Source: Cohnella lubricantis
Lineage (GTDB): Bacteria; Bacillota; Bacilli; Paenibacillales; Paenibacillaceae
Assembly (NCBI RefSeq): GCF_014212015.1
Contig: NZ_JACJVN010000028.1
Location: 40,702 to 104,701, forward strand
DNA length: 64,000 nucleotides
Direction: 5' to 3'
This document shows, piece after piece, positions 33,015-44,827 of this stretch (positions within the stretch are counted from its first letter, which is position 1; every line of letters starts with the position of its first letter). Below the pieces are notes generated by a model, which saw only the letters and a list, made by a program, of their open reading frames with translations, had not been told where the DNA came from and ran no database searches. A program made the translations under genes and the position numbers.

Positions 33015-34835
33015 ATGTCGCTCGATGGGATCGTAACGAGAGCGCTCGTCCATGAGTTGCAAGTCTTGGCCGGCGCGCGCATTCATAAAATATATCAACC
33101 GACGGACAACGAAGCCGTGCTTCATATTCGCGGACAAGGGTTCGGCAAGAAGCTGCTCCTGTCCGCCCACCCTTCCATGCCGCGTGTACATTACACCGAG
33201 AAGCCTTGGACCAATCCGATGGAGCCGCCGATGTTCTGCATGCTTCTGCGCAAGCATTGCGAAGGCGGCATTATAGAAGAGATTCGCCAGGACGCCGCAG
33301 AGCGGATCGTCTGGTTCGACATTCGCCACCGGGACGAGCTTGGCGACCTGTCGATCAAACGGTTGACCCTCGAGATCATGGGACGCCACAGCAACTTAAT
33401 CCTGCTGGATCCGGCCGCCGGCATTATTCTGGACAGCATCCGCCACGTCACGCCTGCGATCAGCAGCTATCGGGTCGTTATGCCGGGATCGCCATATGTC
33501 TCGCCGCCTCCGCAGGGCAAGCGCAACCCGTTCAACGGCCTCTCCGAGGCGTCGTTCCGCGAAGCGCTGGAGACAGCACTTGCCGGAGGCGACAGCACGA
33601 GCGTTAGCGTAGTCACCGGTGCGGGCGGCGGCGCGAAGAGCGATGCTATGGCGGCCAACGCCGTACCGAATGCCAAAGCGCTGGCCGGCGCGCTCGTCGC
33701 CGCCTATTCCGGCATAAGCCCGCTGCTGGCCAAGGAGATCGTTCACCGCGCGGACGGCTTGCAGGAGAAGCTCTGGCCCGCATTCCGCGAGATGATGGAA
33801 GCATTTCACCATCATCGCTACGAACCGTCCATGGCGGAGACGGCGGACGGACGCACTTACTTCTCCGCTGTCCGTCTTCTTCATCTCGGAGGCACGATGC
33901 GGGCATTCGAGTCGATGGGCGAATGCTTGGACGTTTACTACGGAGACAAGGCCGAGCGGGATCTCGTCCGCCAGCGGACGACTGACCTCACCCGCCTGCT
34001 GCTGAACGAGACGGCGAAGAACGAGAAGAAGCTGGAGAAGCTGCGGGAGACGCTGATCGAAGCGGACGAAGCAGACCGCTTCCGCCGGATCGGCGAGCTG
34101 CTTACCGCTCATCTGCATCAGATCAAGCGCGGAGACGCCTCTGCGGAAGTGATCGACTATTACGATGAAGAGCAGCCCGCGGTGACGGTTCCGCTCGATC
34201 CGCAATTGACGCCGACCGAGAACGCGCAGCGCTACTTCCGCAAATATACGAAGCTCAAGAACAGCAAGGCGGTCGTCAGCGAACAGATCGAAGCGGCCGA
34301 GACGGAGATTCGTTATCTCGAATCGGTGCTGCAGGGGCTCGAGACGGCCACTCCTGCCGATATCGAAGAGATCCGCGAGGAGCTGGCGGAGCAAGGCTAC
34401 GTCCGCCTTCGCAGATCGGCCAGAGGCGCGAAGAAGAAGCGCGGCGACCGCCCTTCGCTGCTCTGTTATACGTCCAGCGAAGGCGTACCGATCTATGTGG
34501 GCAAGAACAATACGCAGAACGATTATGTCACGAATCGTCTTGGCCATCCGACGGACACGTGGCTGCACACGAAGGACATTCCCGGCTCCCACGTGCTCAT
34601 CCGCGGCACCGATTACGGAGAGACGACGCTGCACGAAGCGGCCATGCTGGCCGCCTACTATAGCAAGGCGAAGGAATCGAGCCGGGTGCCGGTCGACTAC
34701 ACGCGCATCCGCCTCGTCCGCAAGCCGAGCGGCGCGAAGCCCGGCTTCGTCATTTACGACGGACAGAAGACGTTATACGTGACGCCGGATGAAGCGGCTA
34801 TCCGCAGTCTGCCTAGCCAAATCAAGCAGGTATAA
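33015..34835 (+). CDS. rqcH: Ribosome quality-control protein RqcH (NFACT, fibronectin-binding homologue)
   Basis: 606 residues. Binds obstructed 50S subunits with peptidyl-tRNA and directs C-terminal alanine tailing. NFACT-N (MSLDGIVTRALVHELQVLAGARIHKIYQP; EIMGRHSNLILLD), a central coiled-coil (about 370-450, Glu/Lys-rich) and NFACT-R (PIYVGKNNTQNDYVT, DTWLHTKDIPGSHVLIRG with the DWH-like His and Asp). ATG at 33015, with AGGAG 9 bases upstream. A Gly/Ser/Ala-rich insert lies around residue 195-225. Own terminator downstream. Confidence 0.97.
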   Translation: MSLDGIVTRALVHELQVLAGARIHKIYQPTDNEAVLHIRGQGFGKKLLLSAHPSMPRVHYTEKPWTNPMEPPMFCMLLRKHCEGGIIEEIRQDAAERIVWFDIRHRDELGDLSIKRLTLEIMGRHSNLILLDPAAGIILDSIRHVTPAISSYRVVMPGSPYVSPPPQGKRNPFNGLSEASFREALETALAGGDSTSVSVVTGAGGGAKSDAMAANAVPNAKALAGALVAAYSGISPLLAKEIVHRADGLQEKLWPAFREMMEAFHHHRYEPSMAETADGRTYFSAVRLLHLGGTMRAFESMGECLDVYYGDKAERDLVRQRTTDLTRLLLNETAKNEKKLEKLRETLIEADEADRFRRIGELLTAHLHQIKRGDASAEVIDYYDEEQPAVTVPLDPQLTPTENAQRYFRKYTKLKNSKAVVSEQIEAAETEIRYLESVLQGLETATPADIEEIREELAEQGYVRLRRSARGAKKKRGDRPSLLCYTSSEGVPIYVGKNNTQNDYVTNRLGHPTDTWLHTKDIPGSHVLIRGTDYGETTLHEAAMLAAYYSKAKESSRVPVDYTRIRLVRKPSGAKPGFVIYDGQKTLYVTPDEAAIRSLPSQIKQV

Positions 34836-34841
34836 CCATAG

Positions 34842-34881
34842 AGAAGCCGTCCCAGGTTCTATTGCCCGGGACGGCTTCTTT
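34842..34881 (+). terminator. Intrinsic terminator after rqcH
   Basis: AGAAGCCGTCCC (34842-34853) pairs perfectly with GGGACGGCTTCT (34868-34879), then TTTG. On the minus strand it would also serve the converging PHP gene only weakly. Confidence 0.88.
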
Positions 34882-35012
34882 GTATGCTTCGCAAGCAGTG
34901 CTTCAGATGCAGACGCCGGGGCAGCAGGACGCATAACGGAATCCGCTGCCGTAAGCCCTCTGGAACGATCCGCCGCGCGCATCGCCCAAACCGACCCGCC
35001 GGCCGCCCGCGC

Positions 35013-35858
35013 CTACATTCCCGCGTTGCGGCGAAGCTGCGCCAGCATGGAGGCGTCCACCGTGCGGTTGCCGATCGCACCGTGGTACAGCTTGCCTTTG
35101 CGCGCACCGTGGAAGTCGGAGCCGCCTGTGACGAACTTGCCATGGCGCTCCGCTATCTCGCGAAAGAACGCTTCGGCCTCAGGGCCATGATCCGAATGAT
35201 ACGCCTCGAGTCCGTCGGCGCCATTCAAGAGCAGCTTCTCGGCCAAGGCATCATTGCCATACAGCCCCGGATGCGCGACAATGGCCGTTCCTCCGGCCTC
35301 GTGAATCCATCGGAACGCCTCTACCGGCGATATACGCTCGGGAGGATTCACATAGCCCGGCTTGCCTTCCGCCAAATACCGATCGAACGCCTCCTGCACC
35401 GACGCTACCGTCCCGAGACGCACCATCGCTTCTGCGATGTGCGGCCGGCCGATCGTCTCGTCCTTGCCAGGCTGACGTCCCGCTGCCTCTTCGACCATCG
35501 CCATCGTAATCGGAATGCCAAGCCCGTTCAAACGCTCAAGGATGCTCTCGTTGCGCCGCTCGCGAACGCTCCGTTGGGAATGAAGTCTGCTAGTCAGCTG
35601 CGAATCGGCCGGATCGATATAATAGCCGAGCACGTGTACTTCCTGGCCTTCATAGGAGGTGCTGATCTCGACGCCCGGAACCACCTCGACGCCAAGCGCA
35701 TGGCCAGCCTTCTGCGCTTCTTGAATCCCTGCCGTCGTATCATGATCGGTAATCGCAATGGCTGCAAGCCCTGCCTCCTTCGCCATCCGGACATTCTCCT
35801 CCGGCCGATGAAGCCCATCCGAGGCCGTCGTATGGGTATGCAGATCCGCCTTGTTCAT
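35013..35858 (-). CDS. PHP-domain phosphoesterase (RNase AM/TrpH-like)
   Basis: 281 residues. PHP-type metal site: ADLHTHTTASDG, AITDHDTTAG, VPGVEIST, then HPGLYG, YHSDH and the final GSDFHG. Homologues are 5'-3' exonucleases trimming rRNA (RNase AM) or 3',5'-nucleotide bisphosphate phosphatases; either activity is possible. The ATG overlaps the LysR stop (ATGA) with AAGGGGA 8 bases upstream, so it is cotranscribed with the regulator. Confidence 0.88.
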   Translation of the reverse strand: MNKADLHTHTTASDGLHRPEENVRMAKEAGLAAIAITDHDTTAGIQEAQKAGHALGVEVVPGVEISTSYEGQEVHVLGYYIDPADSQLTSRLHSQRSVRERRNESILERLNGLGIPITMAMVEEAAGRQPGKDETIGRPHIAEAMVRLGTVASVQEAFDRYLAEGKPGYVNPPERISPVEAFRWIHEAGGTAIVAHPGLYGNDALAEKLLLNGADGLEAYHSDHGPEAEAFFREIAERHGKFVTGGSDFHGARKGKLYHGAIGNRTVDASMLAQLRRNAGM

Positions 35859-36763
35859 GATGAAAGTCCCCTTAAATATTCGATTAATACGGAAGCGTGG
35901 AGCGGCAGATCAGCCAACTTCGACCGAACCGCATAGAACTGGCGGCGGAACGAGATGCCTTCGATTCGAACCGGCTTCAGCAACCCCAGCGCCGATTCGT
36001 TCTTGATCGCCCAGATCGACAAGAACGTCAATCCCAGCCCCGCTTCCACCGCCGATTTGACCGCTCCGTTGCTGCCGAAGTCGCTGACGATTCGAAGCTG
36101 GTCCTCGCCGATGCCTTGGCGTTCCAGCTCCTCCACCATTACCTGCCGCGTTCCAGATCCGCTCTCCCTTAATACCAACGGCTCTCGCAGCACTTCCTCA
36201 AGCGTCACCGCTTCGCGGGAAGCGAACGGATGGCTGACCGGCGCGACGAGAACGAGCTCATCGTTCATGACCGGCTCGGTTATCACGGCCGGGTCGTCGG
36301 TCGGCGCTTCCACAAGCCCGAATGCCAACCCATGATGAGCGATCTCCTCGACGATCTCGCTCGTATTCATGACCCGCATGCTAACCGACACCTCCGGATA
36401 TTGAAGCAGGAACGGACCTAACAGCCTGGGCAGCACATATTCCCCGATGGTGAGGCTAGCGGCGAACTTTAATTGGCCTTTCAAATTGTCGACGTGCTTA
36501 GCCATCAGAGCATCTGTCTCGCGCATAAGCTCCACCGCTTTGCGCGCCTGCGGAAGCAGACAGCGGCCGGCTTCCGTCAACTCCAGCCGCTTGGTCGACC
36601 TCAGCAGCAGCTTCACGCCAAAGCGCTCTTCGAGAGCCTGGATTTGCATCGTGATGGCGGGCTGCGTCATATGAAGCGCTTGAGCGGCTGCTGAGAAGCT
36701 TCCCCTCTCCGCCACTGTGTAGAATATGTGAAGTTGATGCACATTAAGCGACATCCGTCTCAT
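35855..36763 (-). CDS. LysR family transcriptional regulator
   Basis: 302 residues. N-terminal winged helix-turn-helix with LHIFYTVAERGSFSAAAQALHMTQPAITMQIQ-type sequence, followed by the periplasmic-binding-like effector domain (FAASLTIGEYVLPRLLGPF, ESGSGTRQVMVEELE). Closest in style to the CysL/YeiE subgroup, which often regulates sulfur or anion-related genes; the ligand is not evident. It shares a 4-base overlap with the PHP gene. An extended -10 promoter precedes it. No divergent target gene is next to it. Confidence 0.92.
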   Translation of the reverse strand: MRRMSLNVHQLHIFYTVAERGSFSAAAQALHMTQPAITMQIQALEERFGVKLLLRSTKRLELTEAGRCLLPQARKAVELMRETDALMAKHVDNLKGQLKFAASLTIGEYVLPRLLGPFLLQYPEVSVSMRVMNTSEIVEEIAHHGLAFGLVEAPTDDPAVITEPVMNDELVLVAPVSHPFASREAVTLEEVLREPLVLRESGSGTRQVMVEELERQGIGEDQLRIVSDFGSNGAVKSAVEAGLGLTFLSIWAIKNESALGLLKPVRIEGISFRRQFYAVRSKLADLPLHASVLIEYLRGLSS

Positions 36764-36793
36764 TCACGCCTTTCCGATCCTGCGTTGTCTCCC

Positions 36794-36802
36794 ATTATAA
36801 CA
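36794..36802 (-). promoter_or_regulatory. Extended -10 promoter of the LysR-PHP operon
   Basis: TGTTATAAT on the minus strand, about 30 bases upstream of the LysR start, with no clear -35. Confidence 0.5.
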
Positions 36803-36845
36803 TAGGATTTCCATGCTCCTGCTTGATCGATCGCCTAATCCATCT

Positions 36846-36874
36846 AAAAAAAAAGCATGCCTTAAGGCATGCTT
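36846..36874 (-). terminator. Intrinsic terminator after the 145-aa protein gene
   Basis: AAGCATGCC-TTAA-GGCATGCTT is a perfect 9-bp stem followed on the minus strand by a run of nine T in total. Confidence 0.92.
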
Positions 36875-36892
36875 CGTCGTAGGCCGTCCGCA

Positions 36893-37330
36893 TTATCTTC
36901 GTTTGCGGTTATTCTTAATTAACGTCATTCGCCTGGAATGGCGAAGCCAGGAATAATACGTCTTCAAATCCCTCAGTTCCATCGTCTCCGACATACGGCC
37001 CAGGAAGGTCACCACGATCATCTTGTGAAGCGGATTGCCCAGCAGATCCACTTCTTTATCCGAGACGGAGAACTCGGCGACGAACACCAGATCGTCGTCG
37101 ATCGTATAGACATCTTGCTCGTTCCTGTAATACGATACGATGCGCCCTTCCTTCAGACATTCCCACATGAACTGGGCGATATCGGAGTATCCAGTCTTGT
37201 CGGACTCCACCCGGTCAGTCCACCTGGCGCGAGCATGGTTGGTGATAATGATATCGACAATCTTCTTGTCCCCTAACGGAACATGAAAAGGCTCATATGT
37301 ACTCCAACGTTCGGTATGCTTGTCTTTCAC
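36893..37330 (-). CDS. Conserved protein of unknown function with a HARxRWxxR motif
   Basis: I do not recognise this 145-residue protein. It is charged, without signal peptide or membrane segment. The core NHARARWTDRV, then a helical stretch (AQFMWECLKEGRIVSYY) and alternating beta strands (DDDLVFVAEFSV, KMIVVTFLGRM) recall the HAxxRxxxR layout of DUF4258/BrnT-like RelE-fold proteins; this is an inference from pattern only. The C-terminus is very basic (RRMTLIKNNRKRR), which fits nucleic-acid binding. Start GTG at 37330 with AAGGGGGT upstream. It has its own promoter and terminator, and no antitoxin-like partner adjoins it. Confidence 0.6.
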   Translation of the reverse strand: MKDKHTERWSTYEPFHVPLGDKKIVDIIITNHARARWTDRVESDKTGYSDIAQFMWECLKEGRIVSYYRNEQDVYTIDDDLVFVAEFSVSDKEVDLLGNPLHKMIVVTFLGRMSETMELRDLKTYYSWLRHSRRMTLIKNNRKRR

Positions 37331-37399
37331 CGGGTTACCCCCTTCCTGGGTATGAGTCCAAAGGACTAGTTCAAGGGTAAAAAATAGGAAGTTAAGTAC

Positions 37400-37429
37400 A
37401 TTCTAACTCACACTTTCCCGATCATTCAA
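37400..37429 (-). promoter_or_regulatory. Putative promoter of the 145-aa unknown gene
   Basis: TTGAAT (rc of 37424-37429), 18 bases, TAGAAT (rc of 37400-37405). The 70-base leader that follows contains a CTAGTCC/GGACT inverted repeat. Confidence 0.55.
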
Positions 37430-37451
37430 CAAAAAAATAAAACGGATACAA

Positions 37452-40841
<3,390 letters not shown>

Positions 40842-40999
40842 ATGAGGCCTTTCCCTCCGGTAGTCTGGACATTGTGGCTTGCCGTTCGGAGCGCCGCCTA
40901 TTGGCCGCAATTGAACGGCGACAATAAAAACCTCCTTCTCGCCGCAGTAACAATGTTAGATTCCGGCGTGAAGGAGATAGAGATGCAGCAGACGATCAG

Positions 41000-41698
41000 C
41001 TAATCGAGCGAAAGCTTGTAGCCGACGCCCCAAACGGTCTTAATGAACTGGGGTTCCTTCGGATTGGTCTCGATCTTCTTGCGCAAGTTCGTAATATGGA
41101 CATCAATGGCCCTATCGTTCACGTAAGAATCGATGCCTCGCAGCGCGCTGATCAGCTCGTCCCGCGTAAATACTCGTCCGGGAAATTCGAACAGCAGCTT
41201 CAGCAGCTCGAATTCGGAGAAGGTCGTCTCGACAGAGACGCTGCCCACCGATATGAGGCGCTTATGCAGATCCAGCACGATGCCGTGCTCGCCCTTGCCT
41301 TGAACTTCAACCTCTTCCGCCGACGCAGGATGCGGGAGCTTGTACCTTCGCACCGCCGCGCCGATTCTAGCTTTAAGCTCTTGCATGCTGAACGGCTTGC
41401 ACATATAGTCGTCCGCTCCCGCATTCAACGCCCTCACACGCTCGTTCACTTTCGTATTCATGGAGATGACGATGATCGGCGTATCCGAATGCCTGCGCAC
41501 GCTTTCGCAAAGCTCGATGCCGTCTAGATCCGGCAGCATTAGATCCAGAAGGATAACGTCCGGCGCGAAAGATTGCATCGCTTCGAGCCCGGCCTTCCCG
41601 TTCTCGACTCGGCATACGGAGAATTGTTCGTCCGTCAAATACATCGATATCATTTCACCGATTATTATCTCATCTTCGATAACGAGAATTTTGGTCAA
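41000..41698 (-). CDS. OmpR/PhoB family response regulator
   Basis: 232 residues. Receiver with VIEDE acidic pair, phospho-acceptor Asp in VILLDLMLPDLDG, and switch Lys in CKPFS; then a winged-helix DNA-binding domain (ETTFSEFELLKLLFEFPGRVFTRDELI, DVHITNLRKKIE, VWGVGYKL). TTG start at 41698 with GAGGTG upstream. Upstream of the hybrid kinase on the same strand. Since the kinase contains its own receiver and HPt, a phosphorelay to this regulator is plausible. Confidence 0.94.
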   Translation of the reverse strand: MTKILVIEDEIIIGEMISMYLTDEQFSVCRVENGKAGLEAMQSFAPDVILLDLMLPDLDGIELCESVRRHSDTPIIVISMNTKVNERVRALNAGADDYMCKPFSMQELKARIGAAVRRYKLPHPASAEEVEVQGKGEHGIVLDLHKRLISVGSVSVETTFSEFELLKLLFEFPGRVFTRDELISALRGIDSYVNDRAIDVHITNLRKKIETNPKEPQFIKTVWGVGYKLSLD

Positions 41699-41861
41699 TT
41701 TAGCCGCACCTCGAATCGACGTTAATTGTTTTGATTCTTAAAATTTCGCTAACATTTTACTTTATTTAATTATATATGGATCACAAAATGATGTCTATAC
41801 AGTCACATTCCGCATTGCTTCGGACTTTCGAACGAAATTGTTAACCAAATATAAGCGCAGC

Positions 41862-41892
41862 AAAAAGGGCTTCCAAGCGCTGGAAGCCCTTC
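41862..41892 (-). terminator. Intrinsic terminator after ylbG
   Basis: AAGGGCTTCCA (41865-41875) and TGGAAGCCCTT (41881-41891) form a perfect 11-bp stem; on the minus strand TTTTTGC follows. Confidence 0.9.
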
Positions 41893-41904
41893 TCGCGGCA
41901 CCGT

Positions 41905-42237
41905 TCACAGCCCATAAAATCTGGTCTTATCCGGCACGTTGCGCTCGTATTCCGTCTTGATCTCATTGCGGTAGGAACGCTCGATCTTCTTGACGTATGG
42001 CAGCCGCTGCAAGTTCCGCATCGTCTCTTCGGCGGATTCGGCATTGACGTACAGCACCGCATAGTGCATCTTACGCGATAAATAATGAAGCGAGCCGTAC
42101 TTCTCCAACCCGCGGGCCGCCTTCCAATCGCTGTACCACACGATGAATCCCGTGCGTTCCCCGAATTTCCGGCTGATCCCGTTATCCTGCTTCTCTTCCG
42201 GTTCGGGTCCCATCGGCTCTAACGCTTCGCTCGTCAT
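41905..42237 (-). CDS. ylbG: YlbG family protein (DUF2129)
   Basis: 110 residues. The DUF2129 core is visible from about residue 26: RTGFIVWYSDWKAARGLEKYGSLHY, KMHYAVLYVN and NLQRLPYVKKIERSYR. Function unknown; always near ylbF in Bacilli. The ATG at 42237 has GGAGG 6 bases upstream and overlaps the ylbF stop (ATGA). The first 25 residues are an extension compared with B. subtilis YlbG. Confidence 0.9.
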   Translation of the reverse strand: MTSEALEPMGPEPEEKQDNGISRKFGERTGFIVWYSDWKAARGLEKYGSLHYLSRKMHYAVLYVNAESAEETMRNLQRLPYVKKIERSYRNEIKTEYERNVPDKTRFYGL

Positions 42238-42737
42238 CCGCATCCTCCCCCGCCGCACGAACAGCTGCCGCCGCTTCCGCAGCCTTTGGGGTTCGGATTA
42301 TTGTCCGGAACCTTAATCGTGTCCGATACCGCTCTTGCGATCATCAATGACACTTCGTGCAGCAGAAGATCAACAGCCTGCTCGGCCTGCTTGAATTGTC
42401 TAACCGGCTCGATGGCGTCCATCCGGGCTTCCAATTCATAAACCCGATCCAACGCTTCGTTATAATCCGGGTGAAACCGGCCGAACCGCTCGCATTCGGC
42501 AAACCGTTCCTTCGCCTTGGCAAAATCCTGCGCCAGCTTGCGGACGTCGTCGTCCTGGCTCACCTGTTCCTTCAAATAAACATATTCCGCGGTTAACGCG
42601 GATTGTTTGATCATCTCGCCCAACTCGTAAGCGCGCATCATCAGAGACGCAAAATCGGCGGATTCCCCGGCCTCTGCGCTTCCAGGCGCCGCTGTGTCGG
42701 GCAGGTGCTCGGTCATTGTCTCGACCATTGGGCTCAT
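42234..42737 (-). CDS. ylbF: YlbF/RicF family regulator with Cys-rich C-terminal tail
   Basis: 167 residues. In B. subtilis YlbF (RicF) acts with YmcA and YaaT in a complex holding [4Fe-4S] clusters that directs RNase Y maturation and aids sporulation, competence and biofilm formation. The helical core (MMRAYELGEMIKQSALTAEYVYL, then AKERFAECERFGRFHPDYN) is typical. The last 15 residues (CGSGGSCSCGGGGCG) hold four Cys that fit cluster ligands. Start is ambiguous among Met1, Met4 and Met8; Met1 is used. Cotranscribed with ylbG and probably with the XPB pair upstream (56-base gap). Confidence 0.92.
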   Translation of the reverse strand: MSPMVETMTEHLPDTAAPGSAEAGESADFASLMMRAYELGEMIKQSALTAEYVYLKEQVSQDDDVRKLAQDFAKAKERFAECERFGRFHPDYNEALDRVYELEARMDAIEPVRQFKQAEQAVDLLLHEVSLMIARAVSDTIKVPDNNPNPKGCGSGGSCSCGGGGCG

Positions 42738-42793
42738 TCCACCTTCCCTTAGCCTTACTCCCTCCTATCATACCATAAAGGACGTTCGGGCAG

Positions 42794-44824
42794 TCAATGA
42801 TTTGTCCTTGGCAGCTCGGAAGCGCCGTCCGGCAGTTCGATCATAAGCTCTCCCAAGCTGTCGCCGGACCATTCGACTTTGGCGGTCCCTCCCGGGTGCG
42901 GCGTTCGAACCGTTCCCTCGACCTTCCAGCTGCCGTCTGCCGTCACCAGCGCTTCCGGTATGAATTCGATCCAGCCGTCTACCCGTTTCACCCGGACACC
43001 TGTGCGCCAAGCCATCGCCCGTTCGATGATCTCGCGCCGGGTTGACGGATGATAGCTGCGCGGCTTCTCCAGCCAGACAGAAGGGATGGATTCCACGCCG
43101 GGAAAAAGCTCCTCTCGCTTCGGAATCGAACCGTCCGGCTCGTATATCGCGAGCAGCTGCTTCAGGCGGATCCAACCTAAATCCGCACCGGAGGCAGCCT
43201 TTACGGCTGAAGCTTCTGCCGCTGCTTCAGAAGCGTTAGCGCTTGAATCGGCTTCGCTTGCGGAGCTGCCTGGCCGAGCGGAGTCGCGGTTCTCGGCGAG
43301 CGGATAACCGAGCTCGCTCAGTCGTCTGGCCAGCACGCGAACACCTTCCGGCTTGACCGCGAAGATATAGTCGTTCAGCCTCTCCAGCAGCCAATCGGAT
43401 AACGGGCCATCCCCGGCAATCCGATCCGCCAGCTCTTTGGATGCCACGCGAAGCAGCTTCGCGTCGACGATCGACAGCTTGCCAATGCGCCCGAACCAAT
43501 CCTCCAGCGCGTGTGCGGCAGGGTCGGGCAGCGCTGCGCCGGACACCCTCTCCAGCCAGTCGGTCAAGGTTGACAGCGTATAACCGTCTTCGCCCGCGCG
43601 AATGCAAGAAGATCGTGTGATCCGATACGTAGATACGATGTCCAGCGAGGTTCGCTCCGCAATTTGTTCCAATCGCCAATACACGCCGTAGGTAGCTTCG
43701 GGCGGCACGATAATATCGAGATCGGGTTGAATGTACAAGACGCCGTCTCCGGGGCCGTCATGTCCGGCATGCGCACGTTCAGTTGACCGCAGCGCCGGAA
43801 GAGTTGGATCGATCAGCCACCGCAGGAATACCTGATCCCTTCCGGCTATTCTCTCCATCCAGCCGAAGGCAACGAGCAGCCCAGTCCACCGATCGAGCGC
43901 TAATCGCTCGCGCTCTACCAGTTCCTCGCCCCACTGCCGGAGCGCATCGTCCGCCTCAAACCATTCATGCGGCGGCATCGCTCGAAGCGCGATGGCGGCC
44001 CAATGCATCGTCGCCTCCTGCCCGGCATACCGTATGGTCACTATCTCTAGCAGCTTGGCATCCACGGCGGCAAGCGGCAAGTCCGCCCAAGACTCAAGCG
44101 CGCTAGACGCCGCAACGATTCTTTGCGGCTCCCGAATAAGCCAGCCTAGACTTAATCCCAGATCCAGCGCCAAAGCGACATTGGCGGGCACCGCTGGATC
44201 GGGCAGCGCAAAGAACTCGAATCCTTTCAGCTCTATTTCCTTTAAAGCCATGGCTTCCGCCAGCTTCACCAGCCGTTGCTTGTTCGGAGCTCCCTTCGCT
44301 GTCAGAGGGAGCCCCTTCCGCCGAATGTCCGACCATGCGCTCAGCAGAGCCAATGACAAAGGCAGCCGGAGCTGCGCTTCCCGCTCGCCGAGATCCGGTT
44401 CCTTCCGAATCGGTGTTCCTGCTGTGAGCGGCCGAAGAACAAGCTGCCAGACGCCGACCAGATCTGCCGGCACATACAACAGCCGTTCACCCCACGCCTT
44501 GCGGATCGCGAACAGAACACCGTCCCGGCGCATCCGGGCGAGCGCCACGCGAATCTCAGCCCCTGTCCAAGCTGGCGCCTGCCGAAGCCTGGCCTCCGCT
44601 TCTTCTTCGCCGAAGGGCTGCCCTGCGTAGCTGCGCACAAGGCGAAGCAACAGCTGTCGATCAAGCGGCTTCGCGGCTTCCGCCCAGCGTGCCGCCCATT
44701 CAGCGCCGCTTAACGCCGCATCGAGCGTATGGCCGCTCAGCATGTGATCCCTTATAAGCGGCTGAGACTGCAGCCGCTCCTTCTCCTCTGCCGGAAGACG
44801 GGCAAGCGTGTCCGCCAGCTTCAC
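42794..44824 (-). CDS. XPB-associated helicase-like N-terminal domain protein
   Basis: 676 residues with no Walker A motif. It resembles the PF13625 type (XPB/Ssl2-like helicase N-terminal domain), with a repeat-winged-helix N-terminal half (ARLRQAPAWTGAEIRVALARMRRDGVLFAI), the central LYIQPDLDIIVPPEATYGVYWRLEQIAER and the TYRITRSSCIRAGEDGYTL segment, then an Ala/Ser-rich linker and a C-terminal WYL-like basic region. Start GTG at 44824 with GGAGG 8 bases upstream. It follows the XPB helicase gene by 3 bases, so the two are made together and likely work as a pair in DNA repair (inference). Confidence 0.82.
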   Translation of the reverse strand: MKLADTLARLPAEEKERLQSQPLIRDHMLSGHTLDAALSGAEWAARWAEAAKPLDRQLLLRLVRSYAGQPFGEEEAEARLRQAPAWTGAEIRVALARMRRDGVLFAIRKAWGERLLYVPADLVGVWQLVLRPLTAGTPIRKEPDLGEREAQLRLPLSLALLSAWSDIRRKGLPLTAKGAPNKQRLVKLAEAMALKEIELKGFEFFALPDPAVPANVALALDLGLSLGWLIREPQRIVAASSALESWADLPLAAVDAKLLEIVTIRYAGQEATMHWAAIALRAMPPHEWFEADDALRQWGEELVERERLALDRWTGLLVAFGWMERIAGRDQVFLRWLIDPTLPALRSTERAHAGHDGPGDGVLYIQPDLDIIVPPEATYGVYWRLEQIAERTSLDIVSTYRITRSSCIRAGEDGYTLSTLTDWLERVSGAALPDPAAHALEDWFGRIGKLSIVDAKLLRVASKELADRIAGDGPLSDWLLERLNDYIFAVKPEGVRVLARRLSELGYPLAENRDSARPGSSASEADSSANASEAAAEASAVKAASGADLGWIRLKQLLAIYEPDGSIPKREELFPGVESIPSVWLEKPRSYHPSTRREIIERAMAWRTGVRVKRVDGWIEFIPEALVTADGSWKVEGTVRTPHPGGTAKVEWSGDSLGELMIELPDGASELPRTNH

Positions 44825-44827
44825 GTT

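Noticed and set aside
33396..34634. 412-codon open frame antisense to rqcH
   Set aside because: Mirror of the rqcH reading frame, with no start signal and no domain.
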